34,345 nucleotides of DNA from Corallococcus sp. (lineage in GTDB: Bacteria; Bacillota; Clostridia; Christensenellales; CAG-314). The position numbers and the translations under genes were made by a program. The stretch spans positions 1-34,345 of the forward strand of contig JAMPAB010000011.1 of assembly GCA_023667435.1 (NCBI GenBank), written 5' to 3'. Position 1 is the first letter of the stretch. Each line of letters opens with the position of its first letter. This document shows, in pieces, positions 5,619 through 13,867 of the stretch. The notes under the pieces are model-generated. The model did not search any database, was not told the DNA's origin, and saw only the letters and a list, made by a program, of their open reading frames with translations.

Positions 5619-6374
5619 TTATTTCGTCATATATCCGCAGTCTATAACAAGTTCCGTTCCCGTTACCGTTCGCGCTTCGTCGCTTGCCAAATACAAAACT
5701 CCGTTAGCGATATCCGACGGGTCGCTGGTATGCGGCGCAAGCGGAGACATTTCCGCCGCCCTGTCCCACAGCGCAGGCGTTGCGTTATAAACGGTTTTTA
5801 ACATTTCCGTCATAATTCCGCCGGGATGAATCGTGTTGCACCTGATGCCTTTGGGCGCCAACTGGAACGCTATGTGTTTAGTTAACGCTCTTGTCGCGCC
5901 TTTCGATGCGGAATAAGCTGCGTCTCCGCCGTCTGCATCGCCCGAAGTCAAGCCGCCTATCGAGTCGATATTGACTATCGAACCGCCGCCTGCCTTTTCC
6001 ATTTCCGCTGCGGCGTATTTGGCGCTTAACATAACGCTTAGGCAGTTTACTTTAAACACGTTTACAAACTGATCTGCGCCGACGTCCAAAACGTTCTTCA
6101 TACTCATAATTGCCGCATTGTTGACAATTATATTAAGCTTACCGAACTTTTTAACTGAGACGGCCACGACGTTTTTCCAGTCTTCTTCTTTCGAAACGTC
6201 CTGTCCTACGGGCATCACTTTGTCGCCGTACGCGGACATTGCTTTTTTCAACTTTTCTTCGTTGATATCCGTAGCTACAACGCGCGCGCCTTCTTCGACG
6301 AATCTTTTAACAACGGCTTCGCCCAGTCCCTGCGCCGCTCCCGTTACGATTGCAACTTTGTTTTCCAACCTCAT
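5619..6374 (-). CDS. short-chain dehydrogenase/reductase (SDR), FabG-like
   Basis: This encodes 251 residues from the ATG at 6374, chosen for the GGAGGG site just upstream; the longer frame runs back through the promoter. It is a classical SDR: the nucleotide-binding glycine motif is at 11-18 (TGAAQGLG), NNAA at 85-88, and the catalytic residues are N110, S138, Y154 and K158 (YSASK). Asp36 at the end of the second strand favours NAD(H) over NADP(H). Substrate cannot be told from sequence; relatives include 3-oxoacyl-ACP reductases and hydroxysteroid or sugar-alcohol dehydrogenases. It stands alone with its own promoter, a LacI-type operator-like palindrome in the leader and its own terminator, so it is a single regulated unit. 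Confidence 0.9.
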   Translation of the reverse strand: MRLENKVAIVTGAAQGLGEAVVKRFVEEGARVVATDINEEKLKKAMSAYGDKVMPVGQDVSKEEDWKNVVAVSVKKFGKLNIIVNNAAIMSMKNVLDVGADQFVNVFKVNCLSVMLSAKYAAAEMEKAGGGSIVNIDSIGGLTSGDADGGDAAYSASKGATRALTKHIAFQLAPKGIRCNTIHPGGIMTEMLKTVYNATPALWDRAAEMSPLAPHTSDPSDIANGVLYLASDEARTVTGTELVIDCGYMTK

Positions 6375-6398
6375 AATTATACCCTCCGATTTTATTAC

Positions 6399-6412
6399 GC
6401 AAAACGTTTGCA
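6399..6412. promoter_or_regulatory. LacI-family/cre-like palindrome in the SDR leader
   Basis: GCAAAACGTTTGCA is nearly symmetric about a central CG and agrees with the general cre pattern (TGnAAnCGnTnnCA) at all but the first two positions. It lies about 17-30 bases downstream of the predicted start of transcription, where a bound repressor would block elongation. Confidence 0.4.
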
Positions 6413-6435
6413 CAACTATACGCAGCGTTAAATTT

Positions 6436-6464
6436 ATAATATCAACGTTAAAATCCGTTGTCAA
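6436..6464 (-). promoter_or_regulatory. sigma-A promoter of the SDR gene
   Basis: On the minus strand, TTGACA (6459-6464), 17 bases, TATTAT (6436-6441). Confidence 0.8.
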
Positions 6465-6603
6465 TACGTTTGCCAAAATTTTACAAAGATTTCCAACTGT
6501 TTTTGCGGTTATTTATTCTCCTTTTTGAACTGCGCGTACGCGCCGCCGATAACGTTCCGTAAGTCGCTTGTCGAAATTTTTCCGCTTACTGTTCGCCTCC
6601 TAA

Positions 6604-6641
6604 AAAATACGCCCGAGTCGGTGTATACCGAAACTCGGGCG
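6604..6641 (-). terminator. terminator of the hybrid histidine kinase gene
   Basis: CGCCCGAGT (6610-6618) pairs with ACTCGGGCG (6633-6641), with CGGT/ACCG pairing inside the loop. On the minus strand it is followed by TATTTTTTA. Confidence 0.9.
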
Positions 6642-6658
6642 CGGACAGACCGTTAAAA

Positions 6659-8884
6659 TTATTTCATTCCGTTTTCCTTGCGCGAATGCATTATAGAAGC
6701 TATCGTTTGCAGCAGTACGGGAATATCGACGGGTTTTGTTAAGTGAGCGTCCATACCGTATTCCATCGAAAGCTTCTTGTCGCTTTCGAAAGCGTTTGCC
6801 GACAGCGCTATTATAGGTATCTGCGCAATCATTTTGTCGGGCAATTCTCTTATAAGTTTTGTTGCTGTACGACCGTCCATAGTGGGCATCTGCACGTCCA
6901 TAACAATTAACGCGTATTCCTCGTCGGAAGCCGCAGCCATCTTGTCTACCGCGAAATTGCCGTCCATAGCCGTGTCGGTAGCGAAACCGAGATCTTCCAA
7001 GATTTCCGTTTCGATTTCCAAATTGATTTCGTTGTCGTCCACGACGAGAATCTTCTTACCGCGAAGCATTTCCACAAGGTCGTCGGTTGTTTCCGTAAGA
7101 GAAACGGGAGAGCTTTGAACGCACAGATTGAGAGTGACGATAAATTTGCTTCCCTCGTCCAAAACGCTGCGCGCTACGATTTTTCCGTCCATTGCGTCTA
7201 CGTACTTTTTAGCAATGGTAAGTCCCAAACCCGTACCGAATTCGCCGCTGTCGGTAGTGTTGCGAATACGTTCGAACGGCTCGAAAATATGCGCCAAATT
7301 CTCCTCGTCCATTCCTATGCCGTTGTCCTCGACGCTTATTTCGTATACGGAATATCCGTTGGGCAGTTCCTGAATTTCGTTGGCGACTATTTCCACCTTT
7401 CCGCCGTTTTCGGTATATTTGACGGCATTGTTTACGATATGATTTACGACGTGTTCCACTTTTTCGGCGTCGCACATAACCTGCGTATGATTGAGTTTGC
7501 TAACGTCCAAAGACAAGTCTATTTCTTTTTCCTTAGCAAGCTTGTTCTGCTCGTTATATACGGAAGTCAAAATCGAACTCAGATCGCTTTCCGCTTCGTT
7601 TATTTCTATTTCGCTCGATTCGATACTTGACGCTTCGAGAACCTTTTCGATAAGACTGAGCAGTTGCTTTGCCGATACGTCTATCTTATCCAAATAGGAA
7701 GCGGCGTTTTCGTCGGCGGAATGTTTTGCAAGAGCGGTATATCCGAAAATTGCATTAAGAGGCGTTCTCATATCGTGCGACATATTGGATAAGAACGTGT
7801 TCTTTGCAATATTTGCCAGTCTTGCGTTAGACAGCGCTTCCTCCAACACTTGCGTTTGTTTCATATCGCGCTTGATTTCTTCTTCGATATTGCGCGCGCC
7901 CCAAACAACCTGCGAAATATGATTGTCGCTGCCTACGTTTACTATACGCAGCTGCATATGAACTATCGCGTCGTCCTCGATAATGCGATAGTTGATAAAG
8001 TACGTTTTGCTTTCGGAAAGCTTACGGCGCATAAAGCTGATGTCCGTTTCCTTTGCTACTACTTCGCGGTCTTCGGGATGAACCTGCGTACGTATAAATC
8101 TGCTGACGTAAGCGCGGTATTCGCGCGGTTGATACATCTTTTCGAATTCGCTTTCCGAGTGATCGCTTACGCGGTACGGCAATACCTTGTTCGCGTCGAG
8201 ATCGATATACAAAATCGTATCGTAGTTGACGCTGAGACCTTCTATAACTTCCAATCTGCGCAGATGTTCTTGGTTTACAAGTCTGCGTTCGCGGTTGTAC
8301 TTGTCGATAAGATTTTGAATCTTGCGTTCCTTTTCGCTGAGCATTTCGGCGGCTTCGTCCAAACGGCGGTTCTTTTCATCCGAGACGTCGCTTATAAACA
8401 CATAGTATACGTCGCCCACGTTGTCGCTGTGAATATAATGTCCGTAATCCTCTACCCAACGCACAACTCCGTCTTTGCGGCGAATACGGTATTCGACGTA
8501 ATCGGTATTGTCGAAGTTTTCCGCAATTTGTCTTTTTATGCTGAACTCGACGGAAGCTAAATCTTTGGGATGAACTACTCCCTTGAAAGAGTTGCCCGTA
8601 AGCTCGCGGAATTCCTTTAACGTTTTACAGCAGAAAATCTTTAGAAGCGCGGGATTGGCGTAAAGTATATCCTCGTTTCCGTCGGCGCGGTAAATAAGGA
8701 ATCCGCCGGGAATCTCGTCCATAAACTTTATGACTTCGAGAATCGTGCTGTTCTGCTTGTTGTCGGAAGTTTGATGTTCGAGCAGTTCGTTTCCGTCAAA
8801 GTTTGCTTCGCCCAAATAATTGAGCACGTTTTCAATAATATTCCCTTTTACCTTTCGTCCCGCCATAAATACGGAAACCCCCAT
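6659..8884 (-). CDS. soluble hybrid histidine kinase (PAS-PAS-HisKA-HATPase-REC)
   Basis: This encodes 741 residues. In order: a PAS domain at about 50-170 ending in a PAC-like strand (YVEYRIRRKDG), a coiled coil (about 170-212), a second PAS-like domain (about 215-335), HisKA with phospho-acceptor His370 (SHDMRTPLNAI), HATPase with N-box (around N485-N486), G1 (EDNGIGM, 519-525) and G2 (GTGLGL, 550-555), and a C-terminal receiver domain with Asp616/617, phospho-acceptor Asp663, Ser695 and Lys717. No membrane segment is present, so it senses a cytoplasmic signal. Phosphate should pass from His370 to Asp663 and on to an unlinked partner; no response-regulator gene is adjacent. The start could be the first ATG (8884) or the seventh codon; neither has a strong ribosome site. 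Confidence 0.92.
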   Translation of the reverse strand: MGVSVFMAGRKVKGNIIENVLNYLGEANFDGNELLEHQTSDNKQNSTILEVIKFMDEIPGGFLIYRADGNEDILYANPALLKIFCCKTLKEFRELTGNSFKGVVHPKDLASVEFSIKRQIAENFDNTDYVEYRIRRKDGVVRWVEDYGHYIHSDNVGDVYYVFISDVSDEKNRRLDEAAEMLSEKERKIQNLIDKYNRERRLVNQEHLRRLEVIEGLSVNYDTILYIDLDANKVLPYRVSDHSESEFEKMYQPREYRAYVSRFIRTQVHPEDREVVAKETDISFMRRKLSESKTYFINYRIIEDDAIVHMQLRIVNVGSDNHISQVVWGARNIEEEIKRDMKQTQVLEEALSNARLANIAKNTFLSNMSHDMRTPLNAIFGYTALAKHSADENAASYLDKIDVSAKQLLSLIEKVLEASSIESSEIEINEAESDLSSILTSVYNEQNKLAKEKEIDLSLDVSKLNHTQVMCDAEKVEHVVNHIVNNAVKYTENGGKVEIVANEIQELPNGYSVYEISVEDNGIGMDEENLAHIFEPFERIRNTTDSGEFGTGLGLTIAKKYVDAMDGKIVARSVLDEGSKFIVTLNLCVQSSPVSLTETTDDLVEMLRGKKILVVDDNEINLEIETEILEDLGFATDTAMDGNFAVDKMAAASDEEYALIVMDVQMPTMDGRTATKLIRELPDKMIAQIPIIALSANAFESDKKLSMEYGMDAHLTKPVDIPVLLQTIASIMHSRKENGMK

Positions 8885-8898
8885 TCTTTATTAGAAAA

Positions 8899-8928
8899 AT
8901 TGTAATATAAATATATCATTGTTGTCAA
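8899..8928 (-). promoter_or_regulatory. sigma-A promoter of the hybrid kinase gene
   Basis: On the minus strand, TTGACA (8923-8928), 18 bases, TACAAT (8899-8904). The start of transcription would fall only about 8 bases before the first ATG. Confidence 0.7.
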
Positions 8929-9052
8929 TACCTATTTGTCGAAAATTTGCAACGATTTTTTCGCATTTAAATTTCGACGCGATTTTGACCGAATTTGACG
9001 CAGTTGCATTGTAATAAGACAAATAGCGTAAACTAGTAGCGAGAGGTGTTAT

Positions 9053-9739
9053 ATGCGTAAACTGATAGAAAAAGTTGTGCTGATAGTTCAGATATGTATA
9101 ACTATGGTGTTCGCTATCACGACGATTCTCAATTTAACAGACGTTTTTCCCGACGGAACAGACGCTGCGGTAATACAAAGCAACCGCGTGCTGACGTCCC
9201 TTATTTATATGCTGTTTATTTTATACGTGGGTTTGTCGGCTTATATGATTTACGTCAACTTTTCCGAAAGAGAAATTCTGAAAAAAGTGCTGCTCTTCTG
9301 CGACAGCGAAAGCGCGACGCATACAAACGTTAAAGTTATAAACAAAATAGTCTTCGACTGCGCCCGAAAAAGCGAGGGCATTGCCGTGCGTAAAATAAAA
9401 ATCCGCGCCGACGACAAACAGGGTTTTGCAATTACTCTCAAAGTTAACGTAAACGCCGACAGTCTGTCGGAAACGATCGATACGTTCCGCTGTATGCTGT
9501 ACGACAGTTTCGTAAATATTTTGGGATTGAAATTCAACTCCATCAATTTCGAAGTGAACAAACTTAACACGCGATACGCGCCCGACGCCTACACGGCGGA
9601 AGAAAAAGCGAAGCAGTTGGGCAACCAACGCGAACTGACGACGGAAATATACAACGAACCGCTCGATAACGACATAGAATTAGACGAATTGTTAAAAGCG
9701 GACGAACCTCATAGCAATCAAAAAGACGAACGGGAATAA
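9053..9739 (+). CDS. AmaP-like membrane protein with Asp23-type domain
   Basis: This encodes 228 residues, with GAGAGGTG before the ATG. Two hydrophobic helices (about 6-28 and 47-70) are followed by a cytoplasmic domain of alternating strands and helices (about 88-172: VKVINKIVFDCARKSEGI, then KIKIRADDKQGF and ITLKVNVNAD). This pattern resembles the Asp23/DUF322 fold carried by AmaP, the membrane anchor of alkaline-shock protein Asp23 in Bacillota. The acidic tail (175-228) is probably disordered. No separate asp23 gene lies in this window. The assignment rests on layout and strand pattern, so it is moderate. It is divergent from the hybrid kinase gene; no clear promoter was found, only a loose TTGCAT-19-TAAACT pair. 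Confidence 0.6.
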   Translation: MRKLIEKVVLIVQICITMVFAITTILNLTDVFPDGTDAAVIQSNRVLTSLIYMLFILYVGLSAYMIYVNFSEREILKKVLLFCDSESATHTNVKVINKIVFDCARKSEGIAVRKIKIRADDKQGFAITLKVNVNADSLSETIDTFRCMLYDSFVNILGLKFNSINFEVNKLNTRYAPDAYTAEEKAKQLGNQRELTTEIYNEPLDNDIELDELLKADEPHSNQKDERE

Positions 9740-9751
9740 CGTTCGTCTTTT
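9721..9751. terminator. bidirectional terminator between the AmaP-like gene and tadA
   Basis: A perfect 11-bp stem AAAAGACGAAC / GTTCGTCTTTT (9721-9731/9741-9751) with a 9-base loop overlaps the stop codon of the plus-strand gene. T runs on both sides let it serve the convergent tadA transcript, whose 3' tail (9752-9890) holds no gene. Confidence 0.85.
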
Positions 9752-9890
9752 GATATTATTTCAATGGTAATAATTAAGTTTTATCTTGTCGCGCTGCGGA
9801 AATATTGCAGGTAGAGCCGTATGCGACAACGGACGTTTGCCGCAGCAACGCTCATATTAAAGCTTCGGAAACCGCGCTTGCAAACGGCGT

Positions 9891-10343
9891 TTACCCGTTG
9901 CCGCGCTTCGATTTGAAATATTCCGTCAAAAGCGCGGAACATTCTTTCTCCGACACTCCTCCGCATATGTTGACTTCGTGATTTAAAGTACGCCCTATCA
10001 TTTCGGAAAGATGAATACATCCGTTGCCGCTAAGATCGTACGCGCCGAAATACACGTTGGCAATACGCGCGTTGTAACACGCGCCCAAACACATTACGCA
10101 GGGCTCGAGCGTGACGTACAAATCGCATCCGTTAAGACGCCAGTCTCCCAGCTTTTTACAGGCGCGGCGTATAGCGACAAGCTCTGCATGCTCGACGGCG
10201 TTTTTGCTTTTGTTCCTTGTGTTGCGCGCCTTTGCAATTATTTCGCCGTTTTTTACCACTACCGCGCCGATAGGCACTTCGTCGAGTCGCGCCGACATTC
10301 GCGCCTGTTTGAGCGCTTCGAGCATAAACCGTTCGTCTGTCAT
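9891..10343 (-). CDS. tadA: tRNA-specific adenosine deaminase TadA
   Basis: This encodes 150 residues, the family length. TadA deaminates adenosine 34 of tRNA-Arg(ACG) to inosine so that one tRNA reads several Arg codons. The zinc-dependent deaminase motif is complete: His52 and Glu54 in AEHAE-like context (VEHAEL), and Cys82 and Cys85 (PCVMC). Helix FMLEALKQA and the VPIGAVVV strand are typical. The ATG overlaps the stop of the upstream glycosidase gene (ATGA), so it is translationally coupled to it and probably transcribed from that promoter, an unusual pairing for a housekeeping gene. Confidence 0.95.
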   Translation of the reverse strand: MTDERFMLEALKQARMSARLDEVPIGAVVVKNGEIIAKARNTRNKSKNAVEHAELVAIRRACKKLGDWRLNGCDLYVTLEPCVMCLGACYNARIANVYFGAYDLSGNGCIHLSEMIGRTLNHEVNICGGVSEKECSALLTEYFKSKRGNG

Positions 10344-12073
10344 AGCTTTACTCTTCTGTTTATTTCGCGCATCATTTTAGCGTCGACCTTCAACACCTTT
10401 CTGTCGTAAGTATACAATCCGTTTACTTCGTCTTCCACGTCCGATACTTGCGTATAAACGGTTGCGGAAAGACCTTTGTCTATCCATGCGATTACGTCCC
10501 GTTCGTAAAGTCGGTATAAACCGTCGTTAAAGTCCTTTGCGGTGTCGAACTTCTTATAACTGAACGTATGGTCGGGATTGAAGCTGTGTTGCGCGTCTTT
10601 GTAGCTGTATCCGCCGAACTCCGTTAAACATACCGCGCGGTTTTTATCCTTTTTTAAACGCACTTTTTTAAAGTATACGTGCATACTGTTGATATCTCCG
10701 CCGCCCTGATCGTGCCAACCGCTTGCGTGGTCTACGGTACGGGTAGGGTCAATGTCTTTTGTAAGCTGCGCTATTTTATTTGCGTCGAATTGTCCCCACG
10801 CTTCGTTGAAAGGCACCCACATAGCTATGCTTACGCAATTATAAAGCTGATCGAGCATTTCTGTGTATTCCGCAACGTACGTATCGCGGCTGACTTCGCT
10901 CTTGCGCGAAAACATTCCGTAATGACTGTCCTTGATTTTGTTCATTCCGATATTAGGCAAAATCAACGTGACGGATTTGTGCTGTTTCGTTCCTCCGCTG
11001 GGCATATCCTGCCAAACAAGCATTCCCAACCTGTCGCAATGATAGTACCAGCGCATAGGTTCCACTTTGATATGCTTACGCAGCATATTAAAGCCTAAGT
11101 CTTTCATCGCCTTTATGTCGAACTGCAACGCTTCGTCGCTGGGCGCGGTATAAAGTCCGTCGCTGTAATACCCCTGATCCAGCAGTCCGTTGTGAAAGTA
11201 CGGTTCGTTGTTTAGCATCAAGCGGTAATATTTGCCCGCTTTTTCGCAGGAAAACTTGCGCATGCCGAAGTAGCTTTCGACGGTGTCGCGTCGGGAAATA
11301 ATTTTAAGATTGTAAAGGAACGGGTCTTCGGGCGACCACAGTTTAAAAATATCATGCGGAAAATGCAGTTTTACCGCGCCTTTTCCGTCGCCTTTCATTA
11401 TCTCTTTGTTTCCGTCGTACACTATCACCGTTACGGGTTCGTCGAAATTCGTTTCCGACTCGACGGTTACCGTCGCGTTGTCGATATCGGGCGTAATACG
11501 GATAGACTGAATATACTGCGACGGAACGCTTTCCAACCATACCGTCTGCCATATTCCGCTTTGCGGCGTGTACCACATTCCTTTGCGGTGAGTGGACTGC
11601 TTGCCGTTGGCGTAATACGCCGTGTCGGTAAAATCTCTAACGCGTACGATCAATTCGTTGTTTTCGCCGAGCGCTTCGGTAACGTCTGCGGTAAAAGCGT
11701 TGTAACCGCCTTCGTGATGACAAACGTTGACGCCGTTGACGAACACGTCGCAAATGCAGTCTACCGCGCCGAAATTAAGCAAAACTATATCTTTAACGAA
11801 GTTCTTCGGCAAAGAAAACTCCGTGCGGTAAAACAAATATTCTTTCGGCTTTAGCTGACGGTTCACCCCCGACAGAACGGATTCGGGTGAAAACGGTACG
11901 AGTATTTTTCCGTCGTAAGCGGCGGGAATTTTGTCGGAATCGGTAATGGCGTAATCCCAGTAACCGTTGAGATTGACGTAACTTTTGCGTACGAACTGCG
12001 GACGGGGATATTCCTGCAAAGGTTTGTCTGTGATCTGTTCTCCCCAAACGGTAGTTAACTGTTGTAACGGCAT
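10340..12073 (-). CDS. glycoside hydrolase family 2 enzyme (beta-galactosidase/glucuronidase type)
   Basis: This encodes 577 residues from the ATG at 12073, which has AAGGAG upstream; the longer frame runs into the promoter. Family 2 enzymes hydrolyse beta-linked galactosides, glucuronides, mannosides and similar with retention. The layout is a jelly-roll sugar-binding domain (about 15-180, RTEFSLP, FVNGV), an Ig-like domain (about 185-275) and a TIM barrel (about 280-577). The acid/base is Glu424 in PFNEAWGQ and the nucleophile is probably Glu485 in LTEFGG. No signal peptide is seen, so it acts on imported oligosaccharides. Substrate cannot be assigned. It overlaps tadA by four bases. Confidence 0.9.
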   Translation of the reverse strand: MPLQQLTTVWGEQITDKPLQEYPRPQFVRKSYVNLNGYWDYAITDSDKIPAAYDGKILVPFSPESVLSGVNRQLKPKEYLFYRTEFSLPKNFVKDIVLLNFGAVDCICDVFVNGVNVCHHEGGYNAFTADVTEALGENNELIVRVRDFTDTAYYANGKQSTHRKGMWYTPQSGIWQTVWLESVPSQYIQSIRITPDIDNATVTVESETNFDEPVTVIVYDGNKEIMKGDGKGAVKLHFPHDIFKLWSPEDPFLYNLKIISRRDTVESYFGMRKFSCEKAGKYYRLMLNNEPYFHNGLLDQGYYSDGLYTAPSDEALQFDIKAMKDLGFNMLRKHIKVEPMRWYYHCDRLGMLVWQDMPSGGTKQHKSVTLILPNIGMNKIKDSHYGMFSRKSEVSRDTYVAEYTEMLDQLYNCVSIAMWVPFNEAWGQFDANKIAQLTKDIDPTRTVDHASGWHDQGGGDINSMHVYFKKVRLKKDKNRAVCLTEFGGYSYKDAQHSFNPDHTFSYKKFDTAKDFNDGLYRLYERDVIAWIDKGLSATVYTQVSDVEDEVNGLYTYDRKVLKVDAKMMREINRRVKL

Positions 12074-12100
12074 ATTGAATTTTTCTCCTTTTACCGTAAT

Positions 12101-12129
12101 ATTGTAGCACAAACCGAACTTAAAGTAAA
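12101..12129 (-). promoter_or_regulatory. sigma-A promoter of the GH2-tadA unit
   Basis: On the minus strand, TTTACT (12124-12129), 17 bases, TACAAT (12101-12106). Confidence 0.65.
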
Positions 12130-12270
12130 CAGGCAAACGCGCAATGCGTTTATTTTATTACTCTGTAAAATTGTACGTCAGATACGGATGCACATTGCGC
12201 CGACCGTTATTTCAATCGGTGATAATACTAGACTTATTTGAAGAAATTCCGAAAAATAACGTCGCGATCA

Positions 12271-12314
12271 AAAACATAGAAGCGCGCCGACGCTTATAAA
12301 AAGCGCGGCGCGCA
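12271..12314 (-). terminator. terminator of the carbohydrate operon
   Basis: GCGCGCCG (12283-12290) and CGCTT (12292-12296) pair with AAGCG (12302-12306) and CGGCGCGC (12307-12314), with one bulged base. On the minus strand the tail is TTCTATGTTTTT. Confidence 0.8.
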
Positions 12315-12338
12315 ACCTATGGAAAAATACGAAAAGCA

Positions 12339-13862
12339 TTATTTTTTAGCAGTTGTTTTCTTTGCGGGCGACTTGCCTTCTCCGCCTTCGTGCGTCAAAG
12401 AACCGATACCTATTCTCTCCTTAGTTTCCTTGTTGAAAAGAATAATTCCGTTGCCGACCGTTTCGAAAGTAACTTCCTGATTTATGGCGTAGTCTACTCC
12501 GCCGAAAACAACGGACGTAAGAATTTCTTCGCCGACGGAGAGTTTAACCGTCGTTTCCATACCTGCGGGCAGGTTGGCGTAAATGGTCGCCTTGATATCG
12601 CCTTGTTCCAAACGCAGGAATTCGGGACGAACGCCCACTACTACGTCGAGTTCGCCTTCGGCGTTCAATTCGTCGCATTCGAACAGGAATTTTTCGCCCA
12701 ATGCCTCTATCTTGGCTTTGTTGCCTTTTATTACCGCTTTGCCTTGAATGAAGTTCATCGTGGGGTTACCTACGAAGTCCGCAACAAACAGGTTGTTGGG
12801 CTTGTTGTACGTAACGAGCGGCGGATCGTACTGTTGCAGTAAACCCATACTCATCAGGCAAACTTTCGTAGCAAGCGTCATAGCTTCCAACTGGTCGTGA
12901 GTAACGTAAACGAAAGTGGAATCCGTTTCGGAATGCAGACGTTTAAGTTCCGTTCTCATTTCCATACGCAATTTTGCGTCGAGGTTGCTTAACGGTTCGT
13001 CCATGAACAATACTTTGGGACTTGTTGCCAACGTTCTCGCTATCGCTACGCGCTGCTGCTGTCCGCCCGACAGTTCGGCGGGATATCTGTGCATAAAGAT
13101 ACCGATTTTAAGTATACGCGCTACGCGTCTTACTTCGAGATCCATTTCTTCTTTCGACAGTTTGCGAACGCTCTTTACGACTTCGCCGTCCTTTACGTAT
13201 TCGAAACTGTCGTTCAGTTCCGCGCCGTCCTTTGCCGCAGCTTCCTTCGCCGCAGCTATGACTTTGTTCTGTTCCTCTATTGCGGCGGAAACAACGTCTT
13301 CGGGGTTAGTCGCCGCAGCAAGATTGTACGACATAAGTTTCTTGGCGGTATACTGCGAAATAGTATACTTGTCGATAAGCGCAAGTTGAAGCTTGTTCAT
13401 TTCCGACTTGCTCTTAGCCTCTACCGCTTCATCGCACTCGCGCGTAATATCGACGATTTCCTGCCAGTTGCCGAGAATATCGATTATGCGTTGCGCAACG
13501 CGAGCGTCAAGAGCGATTTTCGGTTTTTCTTCCTTCATATTTTCCAAACCGAAATGAATGTTCTGATAAACGGTCATATGCGGCCACAAAGCGTAGTTTT
13601 GGAACAGGAAACCGATATTGCGCTTACCGGGAGCGACGTTGATACCTTTTTCGCTGTCAAACATTACGGTGTCGCCTATCGTTATGCGTCCTTCGGTGGG
13701 CGTTTCGAGACCCGCGATCATACGCAAAGTCGTAGTTTTACCGCAACCGGAAGGTCCCAATAACGTTACGAAACCGCGATCTTCTATTACCATATTGAGG
13801 TCTTCGACCGCAACGAATTTATCGAATTTTTTTGTTACGTGTTCTAATACAATTTTAGGCAT
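12339..13862 (-). CDS. ABC transporter ATP-binding protein with ~120-residue insert
   Basis: This encodes 507 residues, against about 350-380 for the MalK/AfuC/PotA type it otherwise resembles. It drives import through the adjacent permease. Visible parts are Walker A at 36-43 (GPSGCGKT), the Q-loop at Gln88, signature LSGGQ at 264-268, Walker B ending at Glu289, the switch His322, and a C-terminal TOBE-like regulatory region (about 370-485). The helical subdomain between Q-loop and signature, normally about 60 residues, is extended by about 120 mainly helical residues (about 112-237, Ala-, Lys- and Glu-rich). The tail is basic (AKKTTAKK). AGGAGG precedes the ATG. It is last in the five-gene operon, starting 5 bases after the permease stop. 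Confidence 0.93.
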   Translation of the reverse strand: MPKIVLEHVTKKFDKFVAVEDLNMVIEDRGFVTLLGPSGCGKTTTLRMIAGLETPTEGRITIGDTVMFDSEKGINVAPGKRNIGFLFQNYALWPHMTVYQNIHFGLENMKEEKPKIALDARVAQRIIDILGNWQEIVDITRECDEAVEAKSKSEMNKLQLALIDKYTISQYTAKKLMSYNLAAATNPEDVVSAAIEEQNKVIAAAKEAAAKDGAELNDSFEYVKDGEVVKSVRKLSKEEMDLEVRRVARILKIGIFMHRYPAELSGGQQQRVAIARTLATSPKVLFMDEPLSNLDAKLRMEMRTELKRLHSETDSTFVYVTHDQLEAMTLATKVCLMSMGLLQQYDPPLVTYNKPNNLFVADFVGNPTMNFIQGKAVIKGNKAKIEALGEKFLFECDELNAEGELDVVVGVRPEFLRLEQGDIKATIYANLPAGMETTVKLSVGEEILTSVVFGGVDYAINQEVTFETVGNGIILFNKETKERIGIGSLTHEGGEGKSPAKKTTAKK

Positions 13863-13867
13863 TTCTA

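Noticed and set aside
7850-8560. 236-codon plus-strand frame inside the hybrid kinase gene
   Set aside because: It is antisense to a well-supported gene, whose codon bias explains the open frame, and has no ribosome site or family motif.
9781-9830. Possible small SRP-type RNA after tadA, suggested by the gene neighbourhood and the TTGTCGC/GCGACAA inverted repeat
   Set aside because: The conserved GGAAGGAAGCAG-type core of SRP RNA is absent and the inner bases do not pair well.
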